Source: Arabidopsis thaliana
Lineage: Eukaryota; Streptophyta; Magnoliopsida; Brassicales; Brassicaceae
Length of the DNA: 64,000 nucleotides
Reading direction: 5' to 3'
Assembly: GCF_000001735.4 (NCBI RefSeq)
Contig: NC_003070.9
Coordinates: 7,130,001 to 7,194,000, forward strand
Made by a program: the position numbers and the translations under genes. The notes under the pieces were generated by a model. That model saw nothing but the letters and a program-made list of their open reading frames with translations, was not told the origin of the DNA and searched no databases. Positions 34,537 through 45,851 of the stretch are shown piece by piece (position 1 is the first letter of the stretch; each line of letters starts with the position of its first letter).

Positions 34537-37500
34537 TCACAGCTGTAATGCCAGATCCGGATGCTGCGACGAGGACGAACCAGTCTGCTGATTAGAGCCC
34601 GGGGAGTTTGGTGAGACTAGCCTAGCGTTAAGGTCTGGCGGAAACCGGTGGAATTCTTGTTTGGGGTAAGGAAACAATGAGCCTTGTTGTTGCGAGACCG
34701 GTGTGGCCTCGTTGCTTACGTTTGGTTGTTGCTGTCTAGCAATTCCGAGCATCTGATTTGCATTATGGTTGAATCCGCGGATGAGGCCGTTGCTGCTCTC
34801 TGTTTTGATTAGCAGTCCTGCTTGGTGAGAGGAGGAGGATGGGTGATCGATTTCTGGATTCAAGACACGAGCAGGTGGTGGTGTGGTCTCTTCGATGGCT
34901 TGAGAGGAAGCATGTCTGTTTCCTATGAAAGCACTTGAAACTGAAGCGGTTGGAGACAGGATTCTGTTAGAATGATCATCAGACGCTAAGTCATTAGAAC
35001 ACTTTTGTTTTCCCGACGACATTAATATGTTTTGTTTCTGAGAATCATCCTCTTCAGGTCCTGCTGGGTTCTCTCCAACCCAACCTTGACCAAATTTGAT
35101 TCCAGAGGGCAATACAGTCTCGATTCTCCTCGATGCAATTTTCCAGGCAACAGGACCAAGATTTGCAGCATATCGTGCTAGACTCTTCGCGTAACCGTAC
35201 TCCATGTTCAGCCCAACCTGATAAATAAGGAAAACAGAGGTCAGACTCTTGTTTCTCTATACAAAGGATAATAGAGTTTGCAACAACGTACTGGAATCAA
35301 CTGTTTTAACTCGTCTTCAAGCGTTGTCAAAACCGATGGTTCTTGGGTAGAAGTCGAGAGGTGGTTGTAGGTATCGCGTCTGTTATCATCGACATTGAAA
35401 TGTTTCATCCCATACTTGTTAACCGCCTTCACAACCGAAGCTACAGAAAAAATAAGAAGATGGTTCATATTGGCAACAAAAGAAAGAATGTCTGAAAGAA
35501 TGTAAGAGGAAAGGCAGAGATTATTTTACATGGAAATTCGCTCTCCCAGTCTACCGACCAACCACTCTGGGTTTCACTGTTATGATTGATTCTAACTGAT
35601 GATTCTGCTTGGCGGAATTTGTATGAAGGAGGAGCCTTTCTTAAATTGTAAGCACCAGAAAACTTGTTAGAGCTATCTCCAGGAATGAGAGCATCAGCTG
35701 AAATTTCAGAAGCAGTGCGGTCAATAGAAGATGGTTCAGGATGTTTCTTTGGCGGACGGCCTCTTCTTGCAACTTTTGGTTGCTGCTGTTGCTGTTGTTG
35801 GCTTTGTGGTTCTTCATCATCACTGTCTTGCCTTAAATTCTCAAAATCCTTTTTTGCCAACTCTTGTATAGCCCGTGCCTATAAGCCAAATTACACACTA
35901 TTTTCAGAATCCTGGAATGAAAATATCAAAAGAGAGAAGAATAGTCAAGTTTAAGGACATACCTGTCGATAATATACAGTGTCTGCTGAATTGTATTCCA
36001 TTGCATTTGTACATATTAAAAACACATCTCTCTGCAAAAAGAACAGGAGGCGAGAAGCTAATATATCAGAGAGGGAAAAAAGTTGTTCAAACACAAATCT
36101 TCTCACAAATAACATATATTCAAGCGGGGAGACAATTTTGAGTCTAAACTGATCAAAGGTTAATTTTGAGTTAAACAGAAGTGTTGAAATAGCCTTAAAT
36201 CTGCACCCTACACTACATGTATCTTCACTGGTTAGCACTTAGCAGTTATAAAGCCTTACAAATCTTATAACTGAAAGAAAACGCACACAAACAACATCAT
36301 AAAGCAATGGTTCTCCGTAACAAAGTATTGAATTGAAGATGCCAAGTAACAAAACTTTCTGTAGCTAGCAATCAAATGAGGAACCAACTCGAACGCATCA
36401 AAAAGGAGGAGTAGAAAGACATACCTCAAATTGTTCTAAAGTGGAATATGCTCCAGAGTCTAATTTGTTCCGCAATGTGCTAAAATCCATTGGATTCTTA
36501 ATAATCTCAAAATAATCAGGAAGCTGTAAAAAAGACACAGATAAGACAAACAGAATCTCGTAACATTAACAAGATGAAAACATCAACAAAAAGAGACAAT
36601 CACCTCCTCAGGATCAACCGGGTCAGAGTAAACTCCATAAGTATCCTTCCTTCAAGTGTTTTAAACAACGATCAGAAAAACCAACATACACAGTAGTGAA
36701 ATCACATGAACCTAGAGATACAGGAAACGAGAGAATAACAGAGAACATACTTTTGAAGTCTATCGAGGATGAAGAGTAACAACTTTTTGTCTGGCAAAGG
36801 AGTAGTGGGACCAGACTCCACGGGAGACCCTGTCCACATGTAATCCAAAAATTCCTTTTAATTTAGAAAATTCCTCAACGCTTTTATCCTCGTACCAATT
36901 TTATCAGTTTACTGCCTCTTTATAAAGAATTAATAATAAAAATATATATATCAACCTTGAAGAATGTCTGTCGCTTTCGAAGCCTTTTCTCCCTGCAATA
37001 GTATTAACCAACAGATCATCATCATCAACTCCAAAGTATATCCATTAATAATGTAAAGCTTTCATAGATTCACAGAGAAAACAAAGTACACATGTGTTCA
37101 TGTTTTATCTTCATGTTTAAGCAGTAAAGCAAAGATAAAATTGGAACTTGTTTTCAGTATCTTATATTTCAGAGGTAAGTTAACAATTTTAATTAGCAGA
37201 CAAAATCAATATTATATTAAAGCGATAAACACACACAAAAGAATTTTCTTAAGCTGAAGACAAAAAAAGGGAAAATTTAATTTACACAGAGAGAAAAAGC
37301 AGAATTATGAATTCTCATTCCCACCAATTAAAAACGAGTAATGACTCAGTCAAACTCAATCCTCCCACTCACTCAAATCAGAGAAGAAGAAGATAACAGA
37401 CGCGCGAAATTATTTGAAACCTAATTTCTGATAATCAAAATTCAATTTGGGATTGGATCGGAAAAAGGGATTGAATTTGCTACCGTATGATAATCAGATC

Positions 37501-37933
37501 CGGAGGCGGCGGCGGAGAGGTTGCGTCTATTAAAGGACGGTTCTGGAGTTTGGTCGAGATTCAGATCGGATTGAGAATTAGGAGAATGTCGATGAGAGTG
37601 AGAGTTCAATCCATGTAAAAGCTTATGTTTCTTCTCTCGCCGCTCGTCATCGTCGTTGTCTTCACCTTCGTCTTTGATCCAAGGGGAATCGCCGTCGTTT
37701 GAATTAGGGTTCCGGCGTTTGGATCGGTGATTGAGAGAATTAGGGTTTTTCGAGCCGGATCTATTGTTGTTGTTGTGGTGGTGGTCATCGTCGTCTTGAT
37801 GGTTGTTCTTGTGTTGTTGTTGTTGCTGTTGTAATTGTTGTTGTTGTTGTTTGATAGCTCGTTTTTGAAGGTCTAATAGAGATGGCCTTCCTTTCTTCTT
37901 CTTCTTCGTCATTGTATCTGCTACCTCACCCAT
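34537..37933 (-). CDS. Bromodomain protein with AT-hook and C-terminal EAR-like motif
   Basis: Exons 37484-37933, 36956-36992, 36751-36829, 36604-36649, 36425-36523, 35963-36031, 35530-35878, 35292-35440 and 34537-35217 close at 652 aa. The N-terminus has KKKKKGRPS (AT-hook-like, about 10-18), a glutamine-rich run and an HN/D-rich stretch. The bromodomain (about 165-270) has LPDYFEIIKNPMDFSTL and NAMEYNSADTVYYRQ; Asn251 is the likely acetyl-lysine-binding residue. A canonical AT-hook RRGRPPKK is at 298-305 after a seven-residue Q run. The protein ends DLALQL, an LxLxL (EAR-like) co-repressor motif. It should be a nuclear reader of acetylated histones; plant relatives (BRD1/2/13) are SWI/SNF (BAS complex) subunits. 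It is probably AT1G20670. The leader on the sense strand is GA-rich. Confidence 0.9.
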
Positions 37934-38310
37934 TTTTTTCTCTCTCCTCTTCTCTTCTTTCTCTCTCTAATCTCTTTCTCTCTCTCTCTCTCCTCTCTTC
38001 CCCCTTTCTCTTTCTCCTCCTAAACAGGCGTTTTGGTTTTGTGTTTTCTTACGTTTTTTTTCTTCAGAAAAAAATAAAAAATAAAAACTCTACATGTGTG
38101 TGATTGTGAACTCGCACGTGCTGAGAATTTCGTGCTTTTTCTGATGATTACTGAACAAGTTTGGGCTAATAGTTAAATGGGCCGTAATAGGCCCAACTAT
38201 GAGTCACGTCTCAAAACGACAGCGTTTCTTAAACATATATGAACGAGTTCTGTTTGTAAATTTCTCACTTTATTCCGTAACGTTTGGTCGTCAGGTCAGC
38301 AGTCGTAGTC
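37934..38310. promoter_or_regulatory. Bromodomain gene leader and probable bidirectional promoter
   Basis: 37935-38030 is a long CT run on the plus strand, that is GA-rich in the bromodomain mRNA leader. Upstream lie CACGTG (within gcacgtgctg near 38115), paired site-II-type motifs (gggcc and ggccc near 38178-38200) and an aaacgacagcgttt near 38215. Such site-II pairs are typical of housekeeping promoters and often work in both directions; a plus-strand ATG follows at 38311. Confidence 0.45.
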
Positions 38311-38357
38311 ATGCCTGGAGAATCGAATATCATCGAGTGGCCAGCAAGTAGAGTCAG
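38311..38357 (+). other. Orphan first-exon-like fragment
   Basis: An ATG at 38311 opens MPGESNIIEWPASRV plus two bases of the next codon, followed by a perfect donor (ag|gtaagc). No downstream exon that continues it is recognisable before the TANGO2-like gene. It may be the relic of a lost gene that once shared the bidirectional promoter, or the 5' exon of a noncoding transcript. I do not recognise the peptide. Confidence 0.35.
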
Positions 38358-39186
38358 GTAAGCATTTATCGGTTTCTTCAATCCCACAAGAACTGGCCAT
38401 CAAGCTCCGTTGTTCCTCACAATGATCCTTCCCTTCTTTTCTATGTGGAATATTACTATATTAGTATGGAGTAAGAACCCATATGGTACCCTTTTTAGGT
38501 TTTGGTATGAAAGTGATCAAGTTTTGTGTATGAATGCAAATCTTCAACGTGCGTCACAAGAATTCTCTTTTGTTTTGGTATGTTAAGTCATAAATGATTC
38601 CACATGTATATACTTAGTGTCTATTTGATAAAACAGGGTCACATATAACCTCTAGGCTGGAATTACCAAAGCTAATTAAGACCAAATACTAGTTTGATTT
38701 TAGTCTTCATTAAACTTGTGTGCCACTAGAAACCACTTTTGTATATTCTAAGAATAGTACAAACAGAGAATAGAATCGACTACAAGATCACAATTCACAA
38801 GTGATTCATTCAACAAAAAATGAATGGGGGCTGTGGCATTCATATGTGGACCTCATCATCTCCAGCGTGTTTTCTTTAACGTCTTGATTTCAATTTTACT
38901 CCGATTAGTAAAAGTGTTTCCTAATTGGTTCCACATACACATGACTTCTCCTCCATGACTCAATTAGCAAAAAGGCTAGAGCAAAAGTGGAAAAATGTTG
39001 AAATGTTGAAACTCTGTATCTGCCATCTTACTTACAATAGCACATTGAGCTACTAGACGTCACTTTTGTGGTTTGACATGCATGAATCCGTAAAAGTAAA
39101 TAGAAATACATAGACACGGCTTCTGGTGGTTAGTGAATGGAGGAGAAAGTATGATGATGGTGACAGAAAAACAGCAAAAGTTATAT

Positions 39187-39196
39187 CCAAATTTGG
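39187..39196 (+). promoter_or_regulatory. CArG box and TATA box of the first TANGO2-like gene
   Basis: CCAAATTTGG is a perfect CArG box within the 14-bp palindrome ATCCAAATTTGGAT. TATAAAAA at 39286-39293 follows. The same pair in the same order is conserved at 42060-42069 and 42161-42168 before the second copy. Confidence 0.6.
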
Positions 39197-39381
39197 ATAA
39201 AGAATCTCTCAAGCGCGTGGGGTAGGTGGGAGAAGAAGAAGAAGAAGCAAAGGAAAAAGCAGAGCAGAGAGACTCATCTCTCGGCTATAAAAACAGAGCA
39301 GGGGGTCACAACACAGAATCACTACAACAGAAATACACAGAGCAAGATATTCAAAAACTTATAAATTCTTTCAAAACAAAA

Positions 39382-40587
39382 ATGGGGATCGTAGCATTCG
39401 AATGGGCAGAGGGAAAAACCAACCAACTCACGCTGCTGATGAACCGAGACAATTGGGAAAACAGGCAAGTTTAACATTTTCATTCTACGTTCCATTAGGT
39501 TTGAATTTTGTTCATCAGACATTGTTGTTGAATACTTTTTGATGTTTACTTTTTCTTTCTATGAGTGATTGATAGGGTCATAAGTGGGGCATCTTGGAGT
39601 CGAAACGGTCAGATTTTGAGTGGTCGGTGCAAAGCTAACAACGGAACCTGGTTTGGTATTACTAAAGGTGGCCGAGTCGCTTTTCTCGTGAATACATCGT
39701 TGTTGTTGGACCGTGTTAAGTCATACAGCGGCTCGGAGTTGTATCCCGTTCGTTTCTTGGAGGTTTGGTTTGTTAGCATTTCTTCTTTTCATTTATATAT
39801 AAACTCTTTCGATCTCTGTGATCACGGGATTGCTTTTGATTACAGGGCAACATGAGTCCAGAGCAGTTTGCCAACGAAGTGAAAGTGCATGAAAAGGAGA
39901 CTAATGAAAGGCATGCCTATAGTCTTGTCGTTGCAGACATGACTTCGAGTTCAATGGTTCATATCCTGAAACCCTCGGATACTAAGTCTGATGTCGTGAT
40001 AGAGACTGTTCCGTTTGGTGTGCATACACTTTCTTCTTACGAAGGTCTCGATTCTACAGATTCTGCCAGGGTAATTTAATGTTCAAGTGTCTTGTAATAG
40101 AGTAGAGATGTTACAACCATTTTGCAAATATTTTCGTCTAGATTCTTCTTTTTATTTCTAAAATCAAACTCTCTGTTTTTTTTTTTGTTTTTGGTATATA
40201 TTATGCAGGATTTACTCCTGAGACGCTTGTTTACCCAGATGGTTGGTAATTTGGGAAACGTTCAACAACGACAGATGGAGGAGATTGCTGGGAGGTTTAT
40301 GTATGATGCTCAAGCAGGAAGAGACGCGGTGTTTTACCATAGTAGAGATGAGCATCCTAATGGAAAAGTAAGAAAGTTATTATCTTCTGTTTTTATGATC
40401 CTCACCAAATCCTATAATTAATCTCCTTTTTTTTCCCATTTCGATTCAGCTTGGAACGCAACGCTTTGGAACAACAAGTACGACAGCATTGGTTGTGAAA
40501 CGCACTAGAGAAGTGATGCTCTTTGAGAAGTACATGGAGCAGAATGGTGCATGGAACACGAACAACTTCGCTTTCAACATCCAGTAG
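39382..40587 (+). CDS. TANGO2/NRDE-family protein, divergent
   Basis: Exons 39382-39464, 39576-39762, 39846-40070, 40209-40367 and 40450-40587 give 263 aa. Intron 1 must use a GC donor (ag|gcaagt) to stay in phase; the rest are GT-AG. The fold is recognised from MGIVAFEW...LLMNRDNWENR, GTWFGITKGGRVAFLVN, SPEQFANEV, PFGVHTLSSYEGLDS and the ending with GTTSTTALVVKR. Family members usually start MC and carry NRDE. Here the second residue is Gly and the tetrad is NRDN, so the putative N-terminal cysteine nucleophile is absent. TANGO2 proteins are linked to haem and lipid handling in mitochondria and Golgi in animals; the plant role is unknown. It is probably AT1G20680. Confidence 0.75.
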
Positions 40588-42058
40588 AGTTACAAAGAAA
40601 CATTGCGCAGCATCCGAATATTATTATCTCTAATTTAGTAAATAATCTCGTTGATGCTGTAAATAGATCTCTCTAATTTATTTACATTGTTAAGATTCAG
40701 GGAAACCTATTTCCTTGGTCACACACTACATATATCTCCAGCTGTCTATGAACATTCTGCTTGATATACATAAATCAAGAAATAGTTGATTTTCTAAGAC
40801 TTTATCCTATGCCAACTTAAAGTTCATTTATATATTTTCCATCTATTAAATTCTTGAGCTATTTTTCCAACTTAATATGGTGATAACACCGAGCCATAGT
40901 TTGCAGAGTGAATGCATACAGTTGGGCTAACTTCTAGTCTCTTTGGAAATCCTGATTAAGCAATTTCAAGCAATTCGTCAAGAACCGTTGTTACCTTCTC
41001 AAAAGCGTTGACACCACATTGTATTTTCTATAGTGACTCTAGACTCTAGCTAGCACTTCTGGAATAGTATAAAAGTGATTAAGAAATGAACGATAACATT
41101 GAAATCAAGAAAAAGCAAGAACATTAATTATGGATATTAATCAACAAAAAAACAAGAACGTAGGAGTTTAGAAAAGACAAGAACGTATAGAAATTAAGAA
41201 AAAGCAGACGCACTTACATTTATCATAACCATTGAAATCAAGAAAAGTCAAAACTCCTAGAGAAATTAAGCAGACTAGTCCGTGTTCTTAGTTTCACATG
41301 TCCATATATGGCGAAAGTGATCAAGTTTTTGGTATTAATATCATGCAAATCTTTAACTTGTGACACACGAAATCTCTGTTCTCTTGTTTGTTGGGTATGC
41401 TAAGTCTTCATGATTACACATGTACACATAAATAATCATTATAAAAGAAATTTAAAACTGATCACATAGCTACTAGTCTCGGATTACCAAAGCTAAAACC
41501 AAATAATAGGTGGGTCTGAGTCTTTAACTTGTGTGCCACTAGAAACCAATATTGTATATTTTTAGTATAGTACAAATATTTCTAAAGTTTTCCACGTTTA
41601 CATGAGTCCTCCACGTAAAAACAAAAGCGTAATCACCAACTAAGCAAACACTAGACAATCATCACTAAGAAAAAAACGAGCGTGACTAAAACCGATATGA
41701 ACATATAACAAAAGAAAGTTCCTAGCTGTCATCTCCATCGTGTTTTCTTTAACGTCTTCATATCAATTTTACTCAGATTAGTAAACGTATTTTCTAAATG
41801 GTTCCACATAGACATGAGTCCTCCTTACTCAGAAAAAACCTATAGAGCAAAGTGGAACAATTTAGAGAATGTTGAAACTCTCTGTTTCTTCCACATTTTA
41901 CTTAGAATGGCAAGTTTATGCTACGTAGAAGCCAATTTTTTTAGTTTGAGATACAAGAATCTGTAAAAGTAAATAGAAACATATAGACACGGCTTCTGGT
42001 GGTTAGTGAATGGAGGAGAGAGTATGAATGATGGTGACAGAAAACAGCAAAAGCTATA
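40588..42058. other. Spacer and duplicated promoter of second TANGO2-like copy
   Basis: No further gene is recognisable. From about 41310 the sequence parallels 38510-39190, the upstream DNA of the first copy, with small indels. Confidence 0.6.
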
Positions 42059-42059
42059 T

Positions 42060-42069
42060 CCAAATTTGG
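42060..42069 (+). promoter_or_regulatory. CArG box of the second TANGO2-like copy
   Basis: CCAAATTTGG again lies within ATCCAAATTTGGAT, with TATAAAAA at 42161-42168. The spacing to the start codon resembles copy A. Confidence 0.6.
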
Positions 42070-42261
42070 ATAAAGAAGCTCTTAAGCGCGTTGGGGTATT
42101 TGCGTTGGAAGAAGTTAACAAGTAAAGGAAAAAGCAGAGCAGAGTGAATCATCTCTCCGCTATAAAAACAGAGACGGGGTCACAAGTCACAACTCCAATC
42201 ACAGCAATATCAGAAACAGATTCCAATAGTAACAAATTTAAACTAATCCGACTAGAGAAGA

Positions 42262-43340
42262 ATGGACGACAGAGACACAGTGGCGTTTCAATGGAGCGGT
42301 GACGCATTGGTGCTCCTCGTGAACACACACGGCAATGAAAATAGGCAAGTCTAATTTATTCGACCTTTTGGGTTTAGTTTGTGCATCAAAATCGTTATAT
42401 TATCTAATTCTCTGTGTAATTATTAGCACACGCGACCCTATGGTTTGGTCGGAAGCTGGTGGTTTAAGCTGTACGCAAGAGTACCGGGGCAAGGTCAAGG
42501 TATGGTTTGGTTATAAAGAAGGCCGAGTTGTTTTTCTTTCCAATAGCCATGAGCATGATATTCACCCTGACCTGATGCCCAGTTTCTTCGAGGTATATAT
42601 AATTAGCGTGTTTCGAAATTCTAATACATATATAAATGTTAGAAAAGTTTCTTTCTCTGTTAAATTATTTTTGGATGTCAAGGGATTTGCTTCGGTTATG
42701 CAGTGCGCAAAGACTCCACGTCGATTTGTAGAGGACTTTACCCAAGAGGAAGTTGAAGCCTTTGGGCCTAACTTGCAACTACGTACTTGTAGCAGATATA
42801 AATACAGGATCACTGGTTTATGTCTCGAAAGATGAAAGAAGACTACGTGTAAATGATGTTGGTCATGGTGTTCATACCATTTCTGTATACGGATTTGATG
42901 CCTGCATTCTCAGGGTATTATAGTTTAAAAAAAAAACTTGTTAGGAACAATCTATTGAAGGCAAATATTTTCTGAAAAATCAAACCCTCTTTTTGGTCTT
43001 ATATGCAGGATGATATGCTGAAAGTAAAATTTAATGAGATGATTGCTAGACATGCAAAACTGCCGCCAATTAAGAACATTGTTGAGGATCTTATGATGAA
43101 GTCTCCATTTTTTATCGACAGTGTCGATGGTGCTGTAAGAAAATTAAACCTGCATGCATTGATGTTTTCGGGCTCAATCCTCTCATACCATTTTACTTTC
43201 TATTATTTTTTCGTTCTATTTAGGGCAAGAAGGTGAGGTATCGAACAGTACGTACATTGGGAATGGACATAAAAGCCAACAGACCACAAGGGCGGTTCTA
43301 TGAGAGGCATTTGAATGATAATGGTGAATGGGTAGGCTAG
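42262..43340 (+). pseudogene. Second TANGO2-like copy, frameshifted
   Basis: The exon order follows the first copy. Exon 1 is 42262-42344 (83 bp, identical length and again a GC donor ag|gcaagt). Exon 2 is 42427-42594. Exon 3 starts near 42684 or 42704. Exon 4 starts at 43010 and the last exon ends TAG 43338-43340. In exon 3 the frame of TPRRFVEDFTQEEVEAF runs to a stop at 42835, whereas the conserved continuation LVADINTGSLVYVSKDE and GVHTISVYGFDA is one base out of frame, so a 1-base insertion (or 2-base loss) lies near 42785. The NRD motif is also gone (NTHGNENS). Promoter motifs remain, so it may be transcribed. Confidence 0.75.
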
Positions 43341-44554
43341 GTGCGACAAGTGAACCGTGTGATGCTGATGACTAGATTATATAAATCTCCTATTGTTATC
43401 AATAAGTTATTATCTAATTGAACCTCCAGTTATAAATCATATATTGTCGAATCCTTGATCATTTATACGATTAAATTAATAAATATATGGTTGGTTATGA
43501 CTTAACTTTCCATTGTATCTCATTCTATTCACTCCAATGTACGGGTTATACCTTTCGACAAGTACTGAACCGTGATGTTGGTGACTAATACAAACCTCCT
43601 ATCATTATTATTATTTATCATAAGTTATCTAGTTGACGCTTTTATAAATAAAGATTTGTCGAATCAGGGAAACCTATTTTCCTGAGGTTAATTATACTCG
43701 TAAACGAATATATAAATGGTTGGTTTTTCTAAACCTTCTTATGAATTTCGTTTTGTATCGTCTTCATTTTATTAATTTAGTCCAATGGATTGCGTTAACT
43801 TTTCTTACTTTCTCTTCCACTTTACTTTAACACCTTGTATTCATATATTTCTCAATCGAGTAACTTCACGCATTCGTCAAAACCAGTTTAATTAAGTTAC
43901 TTTGTCGATCGTCAAAAGCACTTGGACCACATCGCATTATATCTCAAACATGCTAATAGCGTATCTAATCTTAGTTTACAGAATTTCACCATAGACTTAT
44001 TCCATCCAACAAAGAATCTGTATACACTTTATTAAAAATTTCTTTTGAAAAAATAATCTTTCCATTAATGCAACATTATTGTGAATATTAATCCACTTTG
44101 ATAGCATTTCACATTTAACTTTAATCCAATGTTATTTCATTATAAATTTTTTTAAAAGTTTACATATAGATATATTTAGAAATTAAAAAAAAATCTATCA
44201 TTCTTTGTTGAGATTAATAACTAATTTGACAATCTAAAAAAAACTATAAATATATAGTATTTCTATATCTTCATGATTTCATCAAAGATAATTTATTATG
44301 TATAAATTTAAATTATCTTTCAAAATCCATCATTTTTTGGGTCATCTAATTGATACATCAAATCCATCAAAATTTAATAAATAAAATTGGTGAGATTTTC
44401 CTTGCATTGATCATTCCATATTTATTTTTTTCAAGTTAGAATTTGTCCTCTCTATATAACAACATCATCTGTAAACAAGTGAAACAAACAAATATATTCG
44501 TATCAACGACAAGCAAAAACAGACGTAGGGGGAAGTTCTCACGTTGATATAACT
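43341..44554. other. AT-rich intergenic region
   Basis: No gene or clear repeat is seen. A ctatataac TATA-like string at about 44451-44460 may serve the following F-box gene. Confidence 0.5.
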
Positions 44555-45851
44555 ATGATCCTCCTGGATGATTTACCTTTGGATCTTCTCGACATGATTC
44601 TCTTCAGATCAGAACCCCAAGCTATGGCAATGATACGATGTACAAACAAATCTTTCAAATCGTATTTAACTGACCCAAGATTTGGACCTCAGTATCCTTC
44701 GTGGGTCAGACCCACTTTGATTAACATTTGGAGCTCTAACAAATCTCTCATCTTCTGCCAACCTTTGGTCTATTCATGTGATTATATGTCACTAGGAAAC
44801 AAAGCAGAGTTCATTAACGATCGATGTTACATTTTCGGCTCATGCTCCGGCCTTCTCCTACTATACATTGGTCACTTCTTCATCGTAAATCCCTTGACAA
44901 AGAAATTTCGAATCGTGGATCACTCTGGGTCGAAGCTTCTGCCTCACATAGTTGGTGGTGTCGAAAAGGCTGATCCTTATGACCCCGATGGTCCCCTTGT
45001 TCGTACAGAGAGAGCGATGTGCGTCGGTTTCGTGGTAGATCAATGTTGAATCACCAAGATATTCAAGATCGTCTGCATACTTGAGATGGAAACAAAGTAC
45101 AGATTTGAAATCAGCGACGGAGATTCTTGGAGGTTATCGAAAACGACCCTCACGACCAGCTCCAAAAGTGGTCTCAAGAAGCGGATGAAACCTGTTTACG
45201 TAGATGGCAATCTTCACTGGTTGAGAAACGACTGGAGCATCATAGCGTTCAATCCCGAGACAGAGCAAGCACGACTGATTCCTTGTAGCTTCCATCCAAC
45301 ACCGGATACGAAGGTGCTTTTCGCAGCAAACGATGAGACCAATCTCCTGACATTGATATCAGGGACGAAAAAAGCAATCTCAGTTTACACACTACTCGGG
45401 TATCACAAGTGGACACTCGCAAGCCAGTTCAAGAACGTATCAATGGAGGAATCAGATCTTGAATGTTGGAACGTGGTTGCATATGACGGCAAGTGTCTAG
45501 TGGTGAGGGAGAAAATGATACGTTCTAGTGACATTGAGCTTCATGTGTACGACATGGAAGCTGACAGTTGGGGAGTTTTTGAGACGGCCAAATGTTGGTC
45601 CCAAGACTTCTACAAGTTTAAGCCCTCCTTTTTCTCTATTGAGGATGACGAGCAGACAAAGGTGCTTGTACCTTCTGATGACCAACGCCTTTCCTATCTA
45701 ACTACAATTATGGAAATGATACAACCAGGTAAACTATCTCATTGTTTGATTATTTTGAGTCAATTTATTATTCTTAATCATCCTACTCCCTTGCTCATCT
45801 CTTTCTAACTGATTCCTTGAACCAGTAAAAGAGACTCACAAAGATGACTAG
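44555..45851 (+). pseudogene. F-box gene with one in-frame stop
   Basis: ATG at 44555 opens MILLDDLPLDLLDMILFRS, an F-box helix, then IRCTNKSFKSYL and FGSCSGLLLLYIGHFFIVNP, a typical F-box plus galactose-oxidase/kelch-like arrangement. The frame meets a single TGA at 45047-45049 (VVDQC|stop) and then continues in the same frame, without further stops, for about 225 codons (ITKIFKIVCILE, GNLHWLRNDWSIIAFNPETE, KCLVVREK). A final intron (donor after 45728, acceptor before 45826) leads to VKETHKDD and TAG at 45849-45851. Only one base seems to separate it from an intact gene of about 400 aa. An internal ATG at 45086 could give a C-terminal fragment. Confidence 0.75.

Larger units (their letters stand above)
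38510..40590. repeat. Tandem duplication unit A (TANGO2-like gene plus upstream DNA)
   Basis: Upstream strings such as gaaagtgatcaagtttt, gtgttttctttaacgtctt and acacggcttctggtggttag recur in the same order before the second copy (about 41310-43340). Part of them recurs a third time at 63640-64000. Confidence 0.8.

Noticed and set aside
37606-37788. Threonine-rich minus-strand frame
   Set aside because: It is an out-of-frame reading of the Asn/His-rich first exon of the bromodomain gene.
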